Assembly: GCF_040954645.1 (NCBI RefSeq)
Contig: NC_092803.1
Span: forward strand, 12,463,230 to 12,527,229
Origin: Diabrotica undecimpunctata
Lineage: Eukaryota > Arthropoda > Insecta > Coleoptera > Chrysomelidae
Length of the DNA stretch: 64,000 nucleotides
Reading direction: 5' to 3'
The notes beneath the pieces were generated by a model. That model saw only the letters and a list, made by a program, of their open reading frames with translations, was not told where the DNA came from and did no database searches. This document shows positions 33,542-43,105 of the stretch, piece after piece. Both the position numbers and the translations under genes were made by a program. The number at the start of each line of letters is the position of its first letter. Positions within the stretch are counted from its first letter, which is position 1.

Positions 33542-34401
33542 CTTCTTCTTCTTTTGGTTCCTATCCGTTTCGGATGTTGGAAATCATATTGGCAATCATG
33601 ACCTTGCTCGCTGCGGCTCGAAACAGCTCCGTTGAGGTTTTCTTAAACCATGTTCTTAAATTCCGCAGCCATGATATTCTCCTTCTACCGGGTCCTCGCT
33701 TACCTTTGACTTTACCTTGCAATATAGACTGCAGCAGGGAGTAACGGTGCTGATTTCTCATAACGTGTCCCAGATATTGCAATTTTATGCGTTTGATCGT
33801 AAAAGCAATCTCTGGTTCCTTCTTCATTTTTTCTAGAACTTCGTTGTTCGTGATCCTTGCTGTCCATGATATTCTCAGCATTCTTCTATAAAGCCACATC
33901 TCAAATGCTTCAAGTTTTTTAATAGTGGTGTCTGTAAGCGTCCACGCCTCCGCCCCGTACAACAACACAGAGAAAACATAGCATCTCAAATGTCTCATTT
34001 TTGTATCCAGGGATATGTTGTGACTTTTGAAGATGGCGCTCATTTTGTTAAAGACCGTTCTTGCCTTTCCTATGCGGCACTTTATTTCCTGTACATTGCT
34101 CCACTGTTCGTTTATAATAGTTCCCAGGTAGCAATACTGTTTTACTCGCTCTATCTGCGTCCCATTAATGTATAGATGAGCCCCATTTATATTCTCCTTG
34201 CTGACAATCATTTGTTTGGTTTTGTGGGTATTAATGTTTAGTTCGTACTGTTGACTGTACTCGTTTATTCTGTCCATTAGCCTCTGAAGTCCCTCTAAAC
34301 TATCTGCTATCACCATGGTGTCGTCGGCATATCTAACATTGTTTACTCTTTCACCATTTAGAAGGATGCCTTCGTCTATTCCGTAAAGAGCCACGTAAAG
34401 A
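33542..34401 (-). mobile_element. 5'-truncated LINE with 11-bp target duplication
   Basis: Direct copies of GTACAAATATT flank it (33531-33541 and 34402-34412). Its 3' end lies at the left and carries an aagaagaaga tail on the minus strand. The minus strand has one open frame (from about 34394 to 33561) with the polymerase palm and thumb: NNVRYADDTMVIADSLEGL (motif C, YADD), QYCYLGTIINEQWS, SVLLYGAEAWTLT, and the C-terminal YLGHVMRN plus QGKVKGKRGPGRRRISWL. There is no stop within the retained 277 codons. The N-terminal polymerase and endonuclease are missing. Confidence 0.88.
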
Positions 34402-34712
34402 GTACAAATATTATATTGACTTAATTGTTATATGTGTTGTAAAAGACAGCACCCTGATATTGATAGTTTGTAATTTCAGCATTTAGTTTACTGTAGTTTA
34501 TCTTGGCTTAAGAACTTAAGAGTATGATTTGAATGTAGTAGTGCAGAACTATTTAGAGCGGCAGGCAACAGGTTCCGCATAGCTATGATGATTTTCCAAC
34601 CTTCGATAGAAGAAGGAACTTAACCCTAGATTACCGGACTTGTTTAGCCGCACGTGAGTATATTCAAAATCTGAACAGAAGAGTTTTTATCACTATAATA
34701 ACATATTTTAAA

Positions 34713-36740
34713 CTAATAAAAAATAGAACTGGTTAATGTTTTAAACACTCTGTGCAAATTTTTCCACCGGATATCGCATGTTTGCATACTTGGCAATATG
34801 TAGTTGTTATTCGCCGTTTTTTGGCTTGGACAATAAAAGCAAATTTTTCTTATTCTTTCTTGATATGTGGGAACTTCTTCTGCGGCAGGTATCTTTAAAA
34901 TGTCAGCTATATCGTGAATAATATTGCGACGCAAAGTAGCGGTTGCGAATATTTGTCTCATCCATGGTTCGGCAAGAGACTGGCTCAAATCAACCATATA
35001 CTGGACCGAGAGACGGGTTTTTTACCTCGTATTAATGTGTTGTATGTGTAAATGACATAGGAATTAATACTGGCTATAATAACCATATCATAAAATACAC
35101 ACAACGGCCATCTTCGGGTTTTCCTGTTACAGCTCATGTTGGAACACATTTGGTCAAAAGTATCTACGCCTGATTTTGTGTTATTGTAATTTTTTATAAT
35201 TACAGGCCTGCGTGTTTCTTCTGGCACTTCTGACGTTTCGTGCAAAGTTGAAAGCTGTAAAACTAATTTCTGTTTTTTTAGGGTCGTAAGATAACAAAGT
35301 TTTCTTCTGATCAAAACAGAACATCGAAGAGTTTGCATTTCGATCTTTTAGGGCCAACATCTCTGTGGGAATTTATTTTTTGTTTTTGCGAAGAGTACCT
35401 AATGCTGTTAATTTATATGGCTTTTGTACCAGTTCGTCGACTAGTTTCACTGACGTATACCGTGAATACAATTAAACAAAGAAAGCTTGAATATCTAGGC
35501 CACATATTGAGACACGATAAGTACCGTCTACTGCAATTGATTGTCCAGGGAAAAATAGACAGTAAGCGAGGGCCAGGCAGGAGAAGACACTCGTGGCTCC
35601 AAAATCTGAGGAAGTGGTTCGGGCTCACATCGGTCGAACTAATAAGATCAGTATAATAATTGCCATGTTAATAACCAACGTTCGCAACGGACAGGGCACT
35701 TGAAGAAGAAGAATACCAGTTGTCTATGGTTACGTTCCGATTTTATCCATGGACAGATTTTGTTAATTCTCTGACATAATGCTCTGCTAGTGGCAAACCA
35801 TTGGTATTAGTTTTCTTTCCAAAATAGGGACTTGCATACAACATATATTTACTGGAGGAATCACATAACATAACAATCTTAATCCCGTACTTTGAAGGTT
35901 TTTTTGGGGATGTACATCCTGAAAGGACATCTTCCCCGGAAATCTAGCAGTTGCTCATCAATTGTAAGATGTGATGATGGAGTATATGAACAGCGGCATA
36001 TTTCAATGAAAATATCCCATATTTTGCAGATATGAGTGAAAGGATCATTTACTTGTCTCTCATGCCTTGTTTGCTTTTCGTCAAATCTTATACAATTTAG
36101 TAGAAATGTAAAGCGATTACAACTTATACACGCTCTGTAAAACGTTCTTGAAATGGAGGTGTTAAACATATATTTTGCAGATAAATTGTTATCTTTTTTG
36201 CGGCAGAAAGGACAAGAATTGCAAGTAAGGCTCTTAATTCTTCAATTGATATTTGAGACACATTTTCATGATTATTATGTTTTTCAGGTTGTCCGACAAT
36301 TTCTGCATTTGTATGTTGCAAATAATTTCAAGTAGCGTGATTGGAAAGAAATGTTCATTAAAAGTATTACAGTTTTTAGTGATACCTCTGCGACCTGATA
36401 CGAAGTGAATAAGATTCCTTTCAGTTGTCCTTCTTGATTTATGGGGAACTCCCGTCGACCACTTATGACCACTCTTACCCTTAAACCTTTTTTTTGTTGG
36501 GATCACTACATACTTTGATTTTCCAGATATCGACGTAGAAACTTTTTCAATATCCGAAATGGCATCTGGCCCTGTCGGTTCATTAGAACAAGGAGATATA
36601 ATCAAATCTTCGACAGCTTTATTATACGAGTGTGAAGATTCTATCTCCAGATTATCTTCTTCCCAGTCGCTGCCACTGTCTTCGAAGGGATCTTAGTCAA
36701 AGTCCTTACCATTCATAATACGTGCAGCCTCTTCTTCCAG
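34713..36740 (-). pseudogene. Broken piggyBac transposase
   Basis: Minus-strand pieces in order are an acidic N-terminus (EDSGSDWEEDN near 36680), KWSTGVPHKSRR, a central region SRTFYRACISCNRF, the first catalytic block SHLTIDEQLLDFRGRCPF (near 35950), the second block RNVTIDNW (near 35735), then the nested LINE. The third block SGVDTFDQMCSNMSC lies near 35150, and a Cys-containing C-terminus follows near 34800. All three catalytic Asp positions of piggyBac-type DDD nucleases are recognisable. At least one stop in the second block and several frameshifts, besides the LINE, inactivate it. Confidence 0.85.
35435..35713 (+). mobile_element. Short LINE 3' fragment inside piggyBac, with 8-bp target duplication
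   Basis: TACCAGTT at 35427-35434 and 35714-35721 flanks the insert. The piggyBac frame reads on across the gap. The plus strand gives VSLTYTVNTIKQRKLEYLG then HILRHDKYRLLQ and QGKIDSKRGPGRRRHSWL, then the gaagaagaa tail. It is the same LINE family as at 33542-34401, inserted in the opposite direction and reduced to about 95 codons. Confidence 0.85.
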
Positions 36741-36831
36741 TTCTTTTTCTGTCAGTGGCCTTTTGGAATCCGTTTTACTGAAATCCAAAATATATTGTTC
36801 TGAAACTATTTCCTTGAAGCATCTTTTGTAA

Positions 36832-37023
36832 TTTACTATTTTATTTGGAAATAAAGCCACAACGTTAGTTTAAAATTAATTTATTTGACATTTCGACTTT
36901 CACTTCGGAAATCGTTATCAAAATACCGATTACAAAAAACGATTTCCAAATTGGTAGTCGAAACGCCAAATAAATTAATTTCAAACTAAAATTTTGGGCA
37001 TATTCCCAAATAAAATAGTAAAT
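36832..37023. mobile_element. Palindromic MITE inside piggyBac
   Basis: The left arm (TTTACTATTTTATTTGG, then aaattaatttatttgaca and cttcggaaatcg) and the right arm are imperfect inverted copies of about 85 bases around a short centre. It belongs to the family whose single ends lie at 8919, 10168, 18765 and 19160, and is the only nearly complete copy. It lies within the non-coding right part of the piggyBac. Confidence 0.75.
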
Positions 37024-37238
37024 TCCAAAATTTATATGTATTTAATACAAGAATACAAAATTAAATAATGAGCTAACAACTTACCTTTATGAAATTTATT
37101 CGAAGACGACTATTAGCTAATGACTAAGCGGGCCAAGGCCGAACGGTAATCGTAAGTAGCCGAAAATACTTAAAGAAGGTTGCGGATCGGCAAATTTACG
37201 AATGTCCGGTAATCTAGGGTTAAAGAAGAAGTTTACCG

Positions 37239-37297
37239 TACCGGAAACCTAAGGATGCTTAGTAAATTATAGTATGCTAAACCGGTCTTTCGTGGTA
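37239..37297 (+). ncRNA. Decayed hammerhead-like motif, copy B
   Basis: This is at the same place in the repeat as 17335-17391. The outer stem pairs TACC (37239-37242) with GGTA (37294-37297), and GAAA (37244-37247) with TTTC (37288-37291). ACCGGT is kept as stem III (37281-37286), followed by C. The core reads CTAAGGA instead of CTGAAGA and GAAA has become TAAA, so it should not cleave. Stem I differs in sequence from copy A but still pairs. Confidence 0.55.
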
Positions 37298-37654
37298 GAA
37301 TAAATTGATTGTGATTAAGTCTTTTTATTTATTTCTCTTTACTTATATTGAAATGGGCTCACATTTGCAAAACATTTAACACTTGTACTGATGTACAGTT
37401 TAGATGTGAAGACCACAAATAAGAAGACTAATGGAAACATTTGGAATAAAGATAGTTAACTATGTCACAGAATAAATATTGTATGATCATAAATTAGGCA
37501 AGAGGATAATTTAAAGGGAAATTAATACATATAGATTAGAGATGAGAGTCCAAACTTGGAGATACCACAGAAATAGTTGAATCGTGTTTTAACCCAAAAT
37601 GTAAATCAGATCAATCTTTCAAAGAACTTTGTAAACAAGTTAATTATTTTATAT

Positions 37655-37656
<2 letters not shown>

Positions 37657-37704
<48 letters not shown>
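37657..37704. repeat. (TA)n microsatellite
   Basis: About 24 TA units in intron 2 of the P450 gene. Confidence 0.9.
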
Positions 37705-37707
<3 letters not shown>

Positions 37708-38290
37708 ATATTATTATCGTTAGTGTATTATTGCCACTTGTAATTTAATAAAAATTAACTGCAATTTGCGATGTCTATTTTGAAGCTATTTGTCAAATGC
37801 ACATTCACCACCATATTTGAAATTTCATTCCTATGTATTTCAAACTTGATGTTTGCATATAACGTATCGATTGGCATTCTCGCTCATCATACCAACGTTC
37901 GTTGCTGAATATTAATTAGAAACTGATTATTAGTGTAATAAAGCCCAATTGACGTTTCAATAATTTCCAACATATCGTCGATGCATTAACATGACTGCAT
38001 TAGTTAGTGACTGCACTAGAACGAGCACGATACGTTGAGACTTTAATATTAGAATGCGATTTATAAGCGACTGAGGTACATATCATATTCTATTGGCATA
38101 TTTGTTATGTCTTGTATAACAATATGATTTAGAAATGTTTAATATAGACGTTCTAAACAAATACTATCAAGAATATTCCCAAAATTCTCATCTATCAAGT
38201 GGTGATTCTTGAGGATGCAGGACTTGATATTTAAATCAACAGTCAATAATACCACCATCATATAATATGCAAGCCAGAAAAATAGTTCAT
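37705..38290. other. Intron 2 sequence with no recognised gene
   Basis: AT-rich; probably includes the 5' flank of the transposase that follows. No terminal inverted repeat found. Confidence 0.4.
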
Positions 38291-38313
38291 TTAACAAAAA
38301 TGCACAAAATTAC

Positions 38314-39306
38314 AATTATACAGATGATTATGGCTATGGAGATAAGACACAGACGCAAATGGAAGTAGCCCGTTTATTTCACGAAGCATTTTCTGATTTG
38401 CCGCACAAATCTCAAGAGGCAATTGGTAAAATAAAGAAGCAATTCCACGAGCTGGGCGATGTTGGGAAGGTAAAAAAAGCAGCTGCCAATGCAATAAGTG
38501 AGGATACCAAATTAGCTGTTATGCTTGAGTTTGAGAAACACCCACATACATCTGTTCGAAAAGCAGCCCTAGTACTCGATATTAGCTATTCATCGGTTAT
38601 TCGAATATTACAAGAAAACAAAATGCATCTCTATAAAATTATACACACTCAGGAGCTCATGGAATATGATTTTGACAGGAGAACGTATTTTTGTGAACAA
38701 ATGATGGCAATGTTAGACAGCAATGTGATCCAATTAGAACATGTTTTGTTTTTTGATGAGTGCACCTTTACTCTTAAAGGTCATGATAAGCGGCGAAATT
38801 GCCGCTACTGGTCCAGAAAAAATCCTCACTGGATGAGAGAATTCAATACTCAATACCCTGAGAAGGTTAACGTGTGGGTAGGAATTATTGAAGATCAGAT
38901 CATAGGTCCCTTTTTCATAGATTGCAATTTGAATGGCGACAATTATTCAGCATTTCTCCAAAATATTGTAGTGCCAATGTTGGCCAACTTGTATCCTGAT
39001 TCAGGAAACCCACAAATTCCAGCAAATATATGGTTTCAACAAGATGGAGCACCACCCCACTACCAAATCCATGTCCGGCAGTACCTCAACCAAATATTTC
39101 CAAATTGGTAGATAGGGAGGCGAGAATCGATGAAATGGCCACCACGATCCCCCGATTTGACACCTTTAGACTTTTTCTTATGAGGATATGTGAAAAGTAT
39201 TGAATACAAAACTAAACTCACTGACTTAGCTGACTTACGAAGACGAATAACGCTTGCAATAACGCAAGACGTTCGTGGGGATCATTTTGAACATCTCCTA
39301 CATTGA
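38314..39306 (+). pseudogene. Mariner-related transposase with two nonsense codons
   Basis: The frame is open from before 38314 (DDYGYGDKTQTQ precedes the first ATG at 38359). It codes for an N-terminal helix-turn-helix region (EVARLFHEAF, then SVRKAALVLDISYSSVIRIL). The catalytic part follows: HVLFFDECTFTLKG (first Asp), VNVWVGIIEDQIIGPFF, and ANIWFQQDGAPPHY (second Asp, near residue 235). A TAG stop occurs at 39109-39111 after FPNW. The same frame continues with WPPRSPDLTPLDFFL, where the third acidic residue lies, and then a TGA before GYVKSIEY. Apart from these two stops the frame is intact to about 39306. The family is a DDD/E transposase widespread in insects. Confidence 0.82.
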
Positions 39307-39629
39307 CATTATTGTTTAAATTCGTATTATTAAGAAGTTTTTGAATATTTTGTAGCGACTTTCGGCAAATAAATAATTTTCTTTTCTGAATGTGAATTTT
39401 TGCATTTTACTTATTATTTCTGGAGGAATCTAAAAATTAATTAATGTACAAGGTGTTTCATTTAAAATAAGCAAGTTGGTATTGGCCACCGTTATCTGAT
39501 ACACTCCGTATAAAAAGTTTTTATGGAAAAAAATGCGCAACTATAAATACTAATCGACGTGTTCGACCGTTTTTTCGAATACTCCCCCATTTGTTTATTA
39601 GCTAATTTATTCCATTTAGCTGACACACA

Positions 39630-39630
<1 letters not shown>

Positions 39631-39697
<67 letters not shown>
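39631..39697. repeat. (TA)n microsatellite
   Basis: About 33 TA units, in intron 2. Confidence 0.9.
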
Positions 39698-39701
<4 letters not shown>

Positions 39702-39825
39702 TATTTAAATCAGATTGAGATATATTTTATTTATATATTAAATAAATATAACACCATAAAAAGTCATAACATATCTTCACTTTACCTTTTTCGAAAACAT
39801 CAATGATACATATACATTTTAAAAT

Positions 39826-39880
39826 CTTGACAAAGGCAAGGGTTTCCTGCCGAAACGTTGATTGCTATGGAAAATAAAAT
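39826..39880 (+). repeat. Penelope-like 3' end remnant
   Basis: The stretch has CTTGACAAAGGC, a short loop, CTGCC and GAAACGTT. This layout (GGC/GCC stem then GAAAC and a short palindrome) is like that of the Penelope end at 24254-24296. No GIY-YIG frame is nearby. The call rests on this short pattern only. Confidence 0.35.
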
Positions 39881-39962
39881 CTAGTTCCATATGTAATATA
39901 TATTTTATTGAACCTAAACCCAAGAAATACTAATTTTATATTAAATATAGTACGGTTCAAGA

Positions 39963-39965
<3 letters not shown>

Positions 39966-40052
<87 letters not shown>
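39966..40052. repeat. (TA)n microsatellite, insertion site of the LTR element
   Basis: About 43 TA units run directly into the left LTR. TA repeats continue on the other side of the right LTR (48031-48052), so the retrotransposon inserted into a TA microsatellite. The 4-5 base target duplication (ATAT-type) cannot be told from the repeat itself. Confidence 0.9.
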
Positions 40053-40058
<6 letters not shown>

Positions 40059-41456
40059 ACTTTTGAATGTCCATAAGCAATAAAAAACCGATATACAAAT
40101 TTTATTACTTCAATAAAAATTAAAATTATTGATATTTCATAAAGACACGGGCATATGAATTTTCAAACATCCTGTATAAGACAAAATATGTATTTTAAGT
40201 TGTTCGAAGAATTGTTCATTAGGCCTCAGAGACAAGACTTTCAAATATTATCGATAAGAAATTTAAATAAGTCGGTTATTGTGAAATGGTTTTACCCGGA
40301 ATAAAAGTGTATTATAGAAAGTGTTGAACAATGGACCGGGATTTGCGGTGGTTTTCTCCCCGAAAGATTATATCGGTAAAAGTTTATTAACAAAAGACAT
40401 TGAATTGAGAAACAGGTATCGTTTGTAGCTATTAGTAAGAAATATTTGTAAAGTAGATAGATTTAGTTAGAATAATTAAAGAAGATTTGTTTTCTGGAAT
40501 TACCCGAATGACGTTTTATAGAGAGAGTTGGGTGGTAACGATATACTCACAAGAGGTGGATGATTTTTATTGGTCAAATTTTGAATGCAAGGAGGTTTGG
40601 TTTTGGCTATGAGATAGGAGAGAGAAAAAAAGGTCAGTTAGTCAGTTTTCGTCGTCCAAGAAGGAAGGAGCTTTGTGATTTGTGTTTGTTTGAAGTCCCG
40701 AAGACGTAATTTACCGGGTGTGTTTATTTGCGGTGTAAAAGCTGACCAGTGTGAGGAACGGGGTACAGAGAGATAGAAAACCAAAGGGCATAAGAATATT
40801 AATAGCAGACGAAGCCGGAAACATTTGGAGATACAAGGACAGATAGGAGAAAGGTGTACGTCATCTGGACCACAATAGGAGCAGAAGCAGAGAAAGGATT
40901 TTTTTGTTGTGGCGTGGCCATAGAATTGCAACGGCAGAGAAGGAAAGGTCAGTCAAATTTCATTAGAGCCGGAGTGTGATTTTCATTTATTAATTAAATA
41001 AATTGAATAAATAATAGAGACAGTTAATTTTGCGATCACTTAAAAAAAAAAAGGAATTATAAAAAGAGCTTAGTTATAACACATATTAAAAATCAATGTA
41101 AAATAACATTTGGGTCCATGATAGAAAACAACTTCTCATATATTTAAAGTTAGTATATTGCAAATATTACAGGATTGATTGTTGTATAAAATTTCATTAA
41201 AATAAAGGACATCTCACATATAGTTCAGTTGAAATTCTATGTATTTTATTCAGGTCATATTACCTATCCCGATTAGGACGCCAATTCGAAAATATTTTGA
41301 ATCCACGATCAAAGGTAAATCGTACAATTTAAATAGCCTGAGATTGTAATTAATTAATGCTGATTTATTGTGATTAATTGGAGATTAGTTCATTTAATAA
41401 ATATAGACAGGATTTTTCTTAAGTAAGCAATATAATACAATTTAAATAGCATAACA
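40053..41456 (+). repeat. Left LTR
   Basis: 1404 bp, beginning TGTTGTAC and ending GCATAACA (TG...CA). Compared by eye with the right LTR, the one difference noticed is the length of an A-run (11 against 10). A 97-codon frame on the opposite strand occurs in both LTRs and is probably not a gene. Confidence 0.95.
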
Positions 41457-41459
41457 AAA

Positions 41460-41477
41460 TGGCCCCCAACGTGTAAA
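41460..41477 (+). promoter_or_regulatory. Candidate tRNA primer-binding site
   Basis: TGGCCCCCAACGTGTAAA starts three bases after the left LTR. It begins with TGG, the complement of a tRNA CCA end, as expected for minus-strand priming. The tRNA cannot be named without a tRNA search. Confidence 0.6.
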
Positions 41478-41926
41478 GCTTTGAAAAATATTTCTAGTTG
41501 GCAAATTTGAAAGGATAGGAGTAGACGAGCAGATATTTGAAAGTTTATATGCCGGGGATAAAGTGAAATATTATGTAAAAATTGAGGACATAAAGATTAT
41601 ATATTTTTTAAGATACAATTTACCATAATTGATTTATTCGTGATATTGACAATTTATAGGTTACCATAATTGATTTATTTGTGTGATATTTAAATTTGAT
41701 AATTTTACCATACTTGAATGATTTGATTGATTTTGACATTTGATATTTTACCATTTGATTTATTTGTGGGATATTGAAATTTGATACTCGTACTCAAGAG
41801 TTATTACATTTGAACAGGAAAAGTCCCGTTTGTTGCAACAGACCAGTAGAATTTTATATTTGGCGGGGAAATTATTGCACAAATTTCAAAGTTTCATATT
41901 TGGCGGGGATAAATAATCTAACGAAC

Positions 41927-43105
41927 ATGTCGGCCACAAGGAGTCAAAGCAAAACGCAAGAAAGGAAAGAGGATAAGATAGAAGAGGAAACAATTATTGA
42001 TGAAGGATCGGATAATGAAGGAAATGCTACAATAATGGAGGAAAGAAAAGAAACAGGGATGTTAGAAAAATTATTAGCTATGATGCAAATACAGACACAA
42101 CAAATACAAGAATCGTCACAAAAAATGGATAAAAATCAACTGGAAACAAAACACATAATGGATGAATCACAACAAAGAACGGAACAAAAATTGGACAATT
42201 TGGAAGAAAACCAAAGAAAAATGGAACAAAAAATGGAAACGCGTATGGACAAATATGAAAACGAAATAAAAGTCTGTTTAGAAAGAAGTAGGGAAGAAAC
42301 AGAGAGGAAAATAGAATTGCAGAGAGAAGAAATCGAAACTAAAATGAAGGATTTTCAGAGTATGCAAAAAAGGGAATTAGAACAGATAAAAATAAAATTT
42401 GAAAATGCGCTACAAGAAGACCGGAAAGAAACGGAAAGGAGATTTAAACAAATTGCAGAGATGGAGATAAGAGGAGTAGAAAGAAAGGAAGTCATCGTAC
42501 ATAGCACAGAAGACGTAAAAGTACGATTTGGCGGGGATATAAGGAAAATACACCCAGTGCCTTTTATAAATAACCTAAAGGAAAAAGTCAAATACATAGG
42601 ACCGTTTGCAACAGCAAAGGAAACCATCAGAAACCATCTCACAGAAGAGGCAAATCTTTGGTTTGTCAGCAAGGAAGAAGAATTGGACAATTGGCAAGAT
42701 TTTGAGAGAAGATTCTTAAATTATTTCTGGGGAAAAATCCAGCAACTACAAGTAAATAAAGAGTTACAAAATGGAAAATACCATGAGAGGATGGGCGTAT
42801 CAGAAAAGATGTACGCATTACAACTCTATAATAATGCAAAACATTTGCAATATAATTATTCATCAGAACAATTGGTAGAGTTGATATCGCGACATTTTGA
42901 AGATACCTTGGAAGACCACATAAATCTCCAAAATTACAAGGACATTGACAGCTTATGTCAATTTTTGCAAATGAGAGAATCACGTAGGCATGAAAGAAGA
43001 GAAATAAATAATATGCAAAGAGAAGAAAATGAATATGAGAGAGAAGATGACGGGAGAGAAAACACAGAAGAACAACAGGCGTGTTTTCAAGAAGGCGCTC
43101 ACTAA
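41927..43105 (+). CDS. Gag protein of the Ty3/gypsy element
   Basis: The start was chosen at ATG 41927 (MSATRSQSKTQERKED). The frame is open upstream to 41774 but without an ATG. The predicted protein is 392 residues. The first half is acidic and rich in Gln/Glu/Lys with long heptad-like stretches (roughly residues 40-190), suggesting coiled coils. The middle part (VRFGGDIRKIHPVPF... FVSKEEELDNWQDFERRFLNYFW) matches the capsid-like retrotransposon gag domain. The C-terminus is Arg/Glu-rich and has no CCHC zinc knuckle, unlike many gag proteins. It overlaps pol. No stop or frameshift is seen. Role: assembly of the virus-like particle and packaging of the element RNA in the cytoplasm. Confidence 0.88.
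   Translation: MSATRSQSKTQERKEDKIEEETIIDEGSDNEGNATIMEERKETGMLEKLLAMMQIQTQQIQESSQKMDKNQLETKHIMDESQQRTEQKLDNLEENQRKMEQKMETRMDKYENEIKVCLERSREETERKIELQREEIETKMKDFQSMQKRELEQIKIKFENALQEDRKETERRFKQIAEMEIRGVERKEVIVHSTEDVKVRFGGDIRKIHPVPFINNLKEKVKYIGPFATAKETIRNHLTEEANLWFVSKEEELDNWQDFERRFLNYFWGKIQQLQVNKELQNGKYHERMGVSEKMYALQLYNNAKHLQYNYSSEQLVELISRHFEDTLEDHINLQNYKDIDSLCQFLQMRESRRHERREINNMQREENEYEREDDGRENTEEQQACFQEGAH

Larger units (their letters stand above)
34624..37219 (-). mobile_element. piggyBac element (first copy) with nested LINE and MITE
   Basis: The ends are CCCTAGATTACCGGAC and its inverse, each preceded by the TTAA target duplication (34620-34623 and 37220-37223). Inside is a broken piggyBac transposase on the minus strand, interrupted by a LINE fragment with its own target duplication (35435-35713). 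A palindromic MITE lies near the right end (36832-37023). Total length is 2596 bp, about 2.1 kb without the later insertions, slightly below an intact piggyBac. Confidence 0.9.
33354..37330 (+). repeat. Hammerhead-bearing repeat, copy B, split by two insertions
   Basis: The repeat seen intact at 16836-17430 occurs here in three pieces in the same order: 33354-33540, 34403-34619 and 37224-37330. The first gap is a LINE (33542-34401) with a target duplication, and the second is a piggyBac (34624-37219) with TTAA ends. This orders events: repeat first, then LINE and piggyBac, then a second LINE and a MITE inside the piggyBac. Confidence 0.7.

Noticed and set aside
39865..40098. Frame with a long Tyr-Ile repeat, also at 16715-16924
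   Set aside because: It is the translation of a TA microsatellite.
40638..40931. 97-codon minus-strand frame, repeated at 47213-47506
   Set aside because: It lies inside the two LTRs, is duplicated only because the LTRs are, and resembles no known protein.
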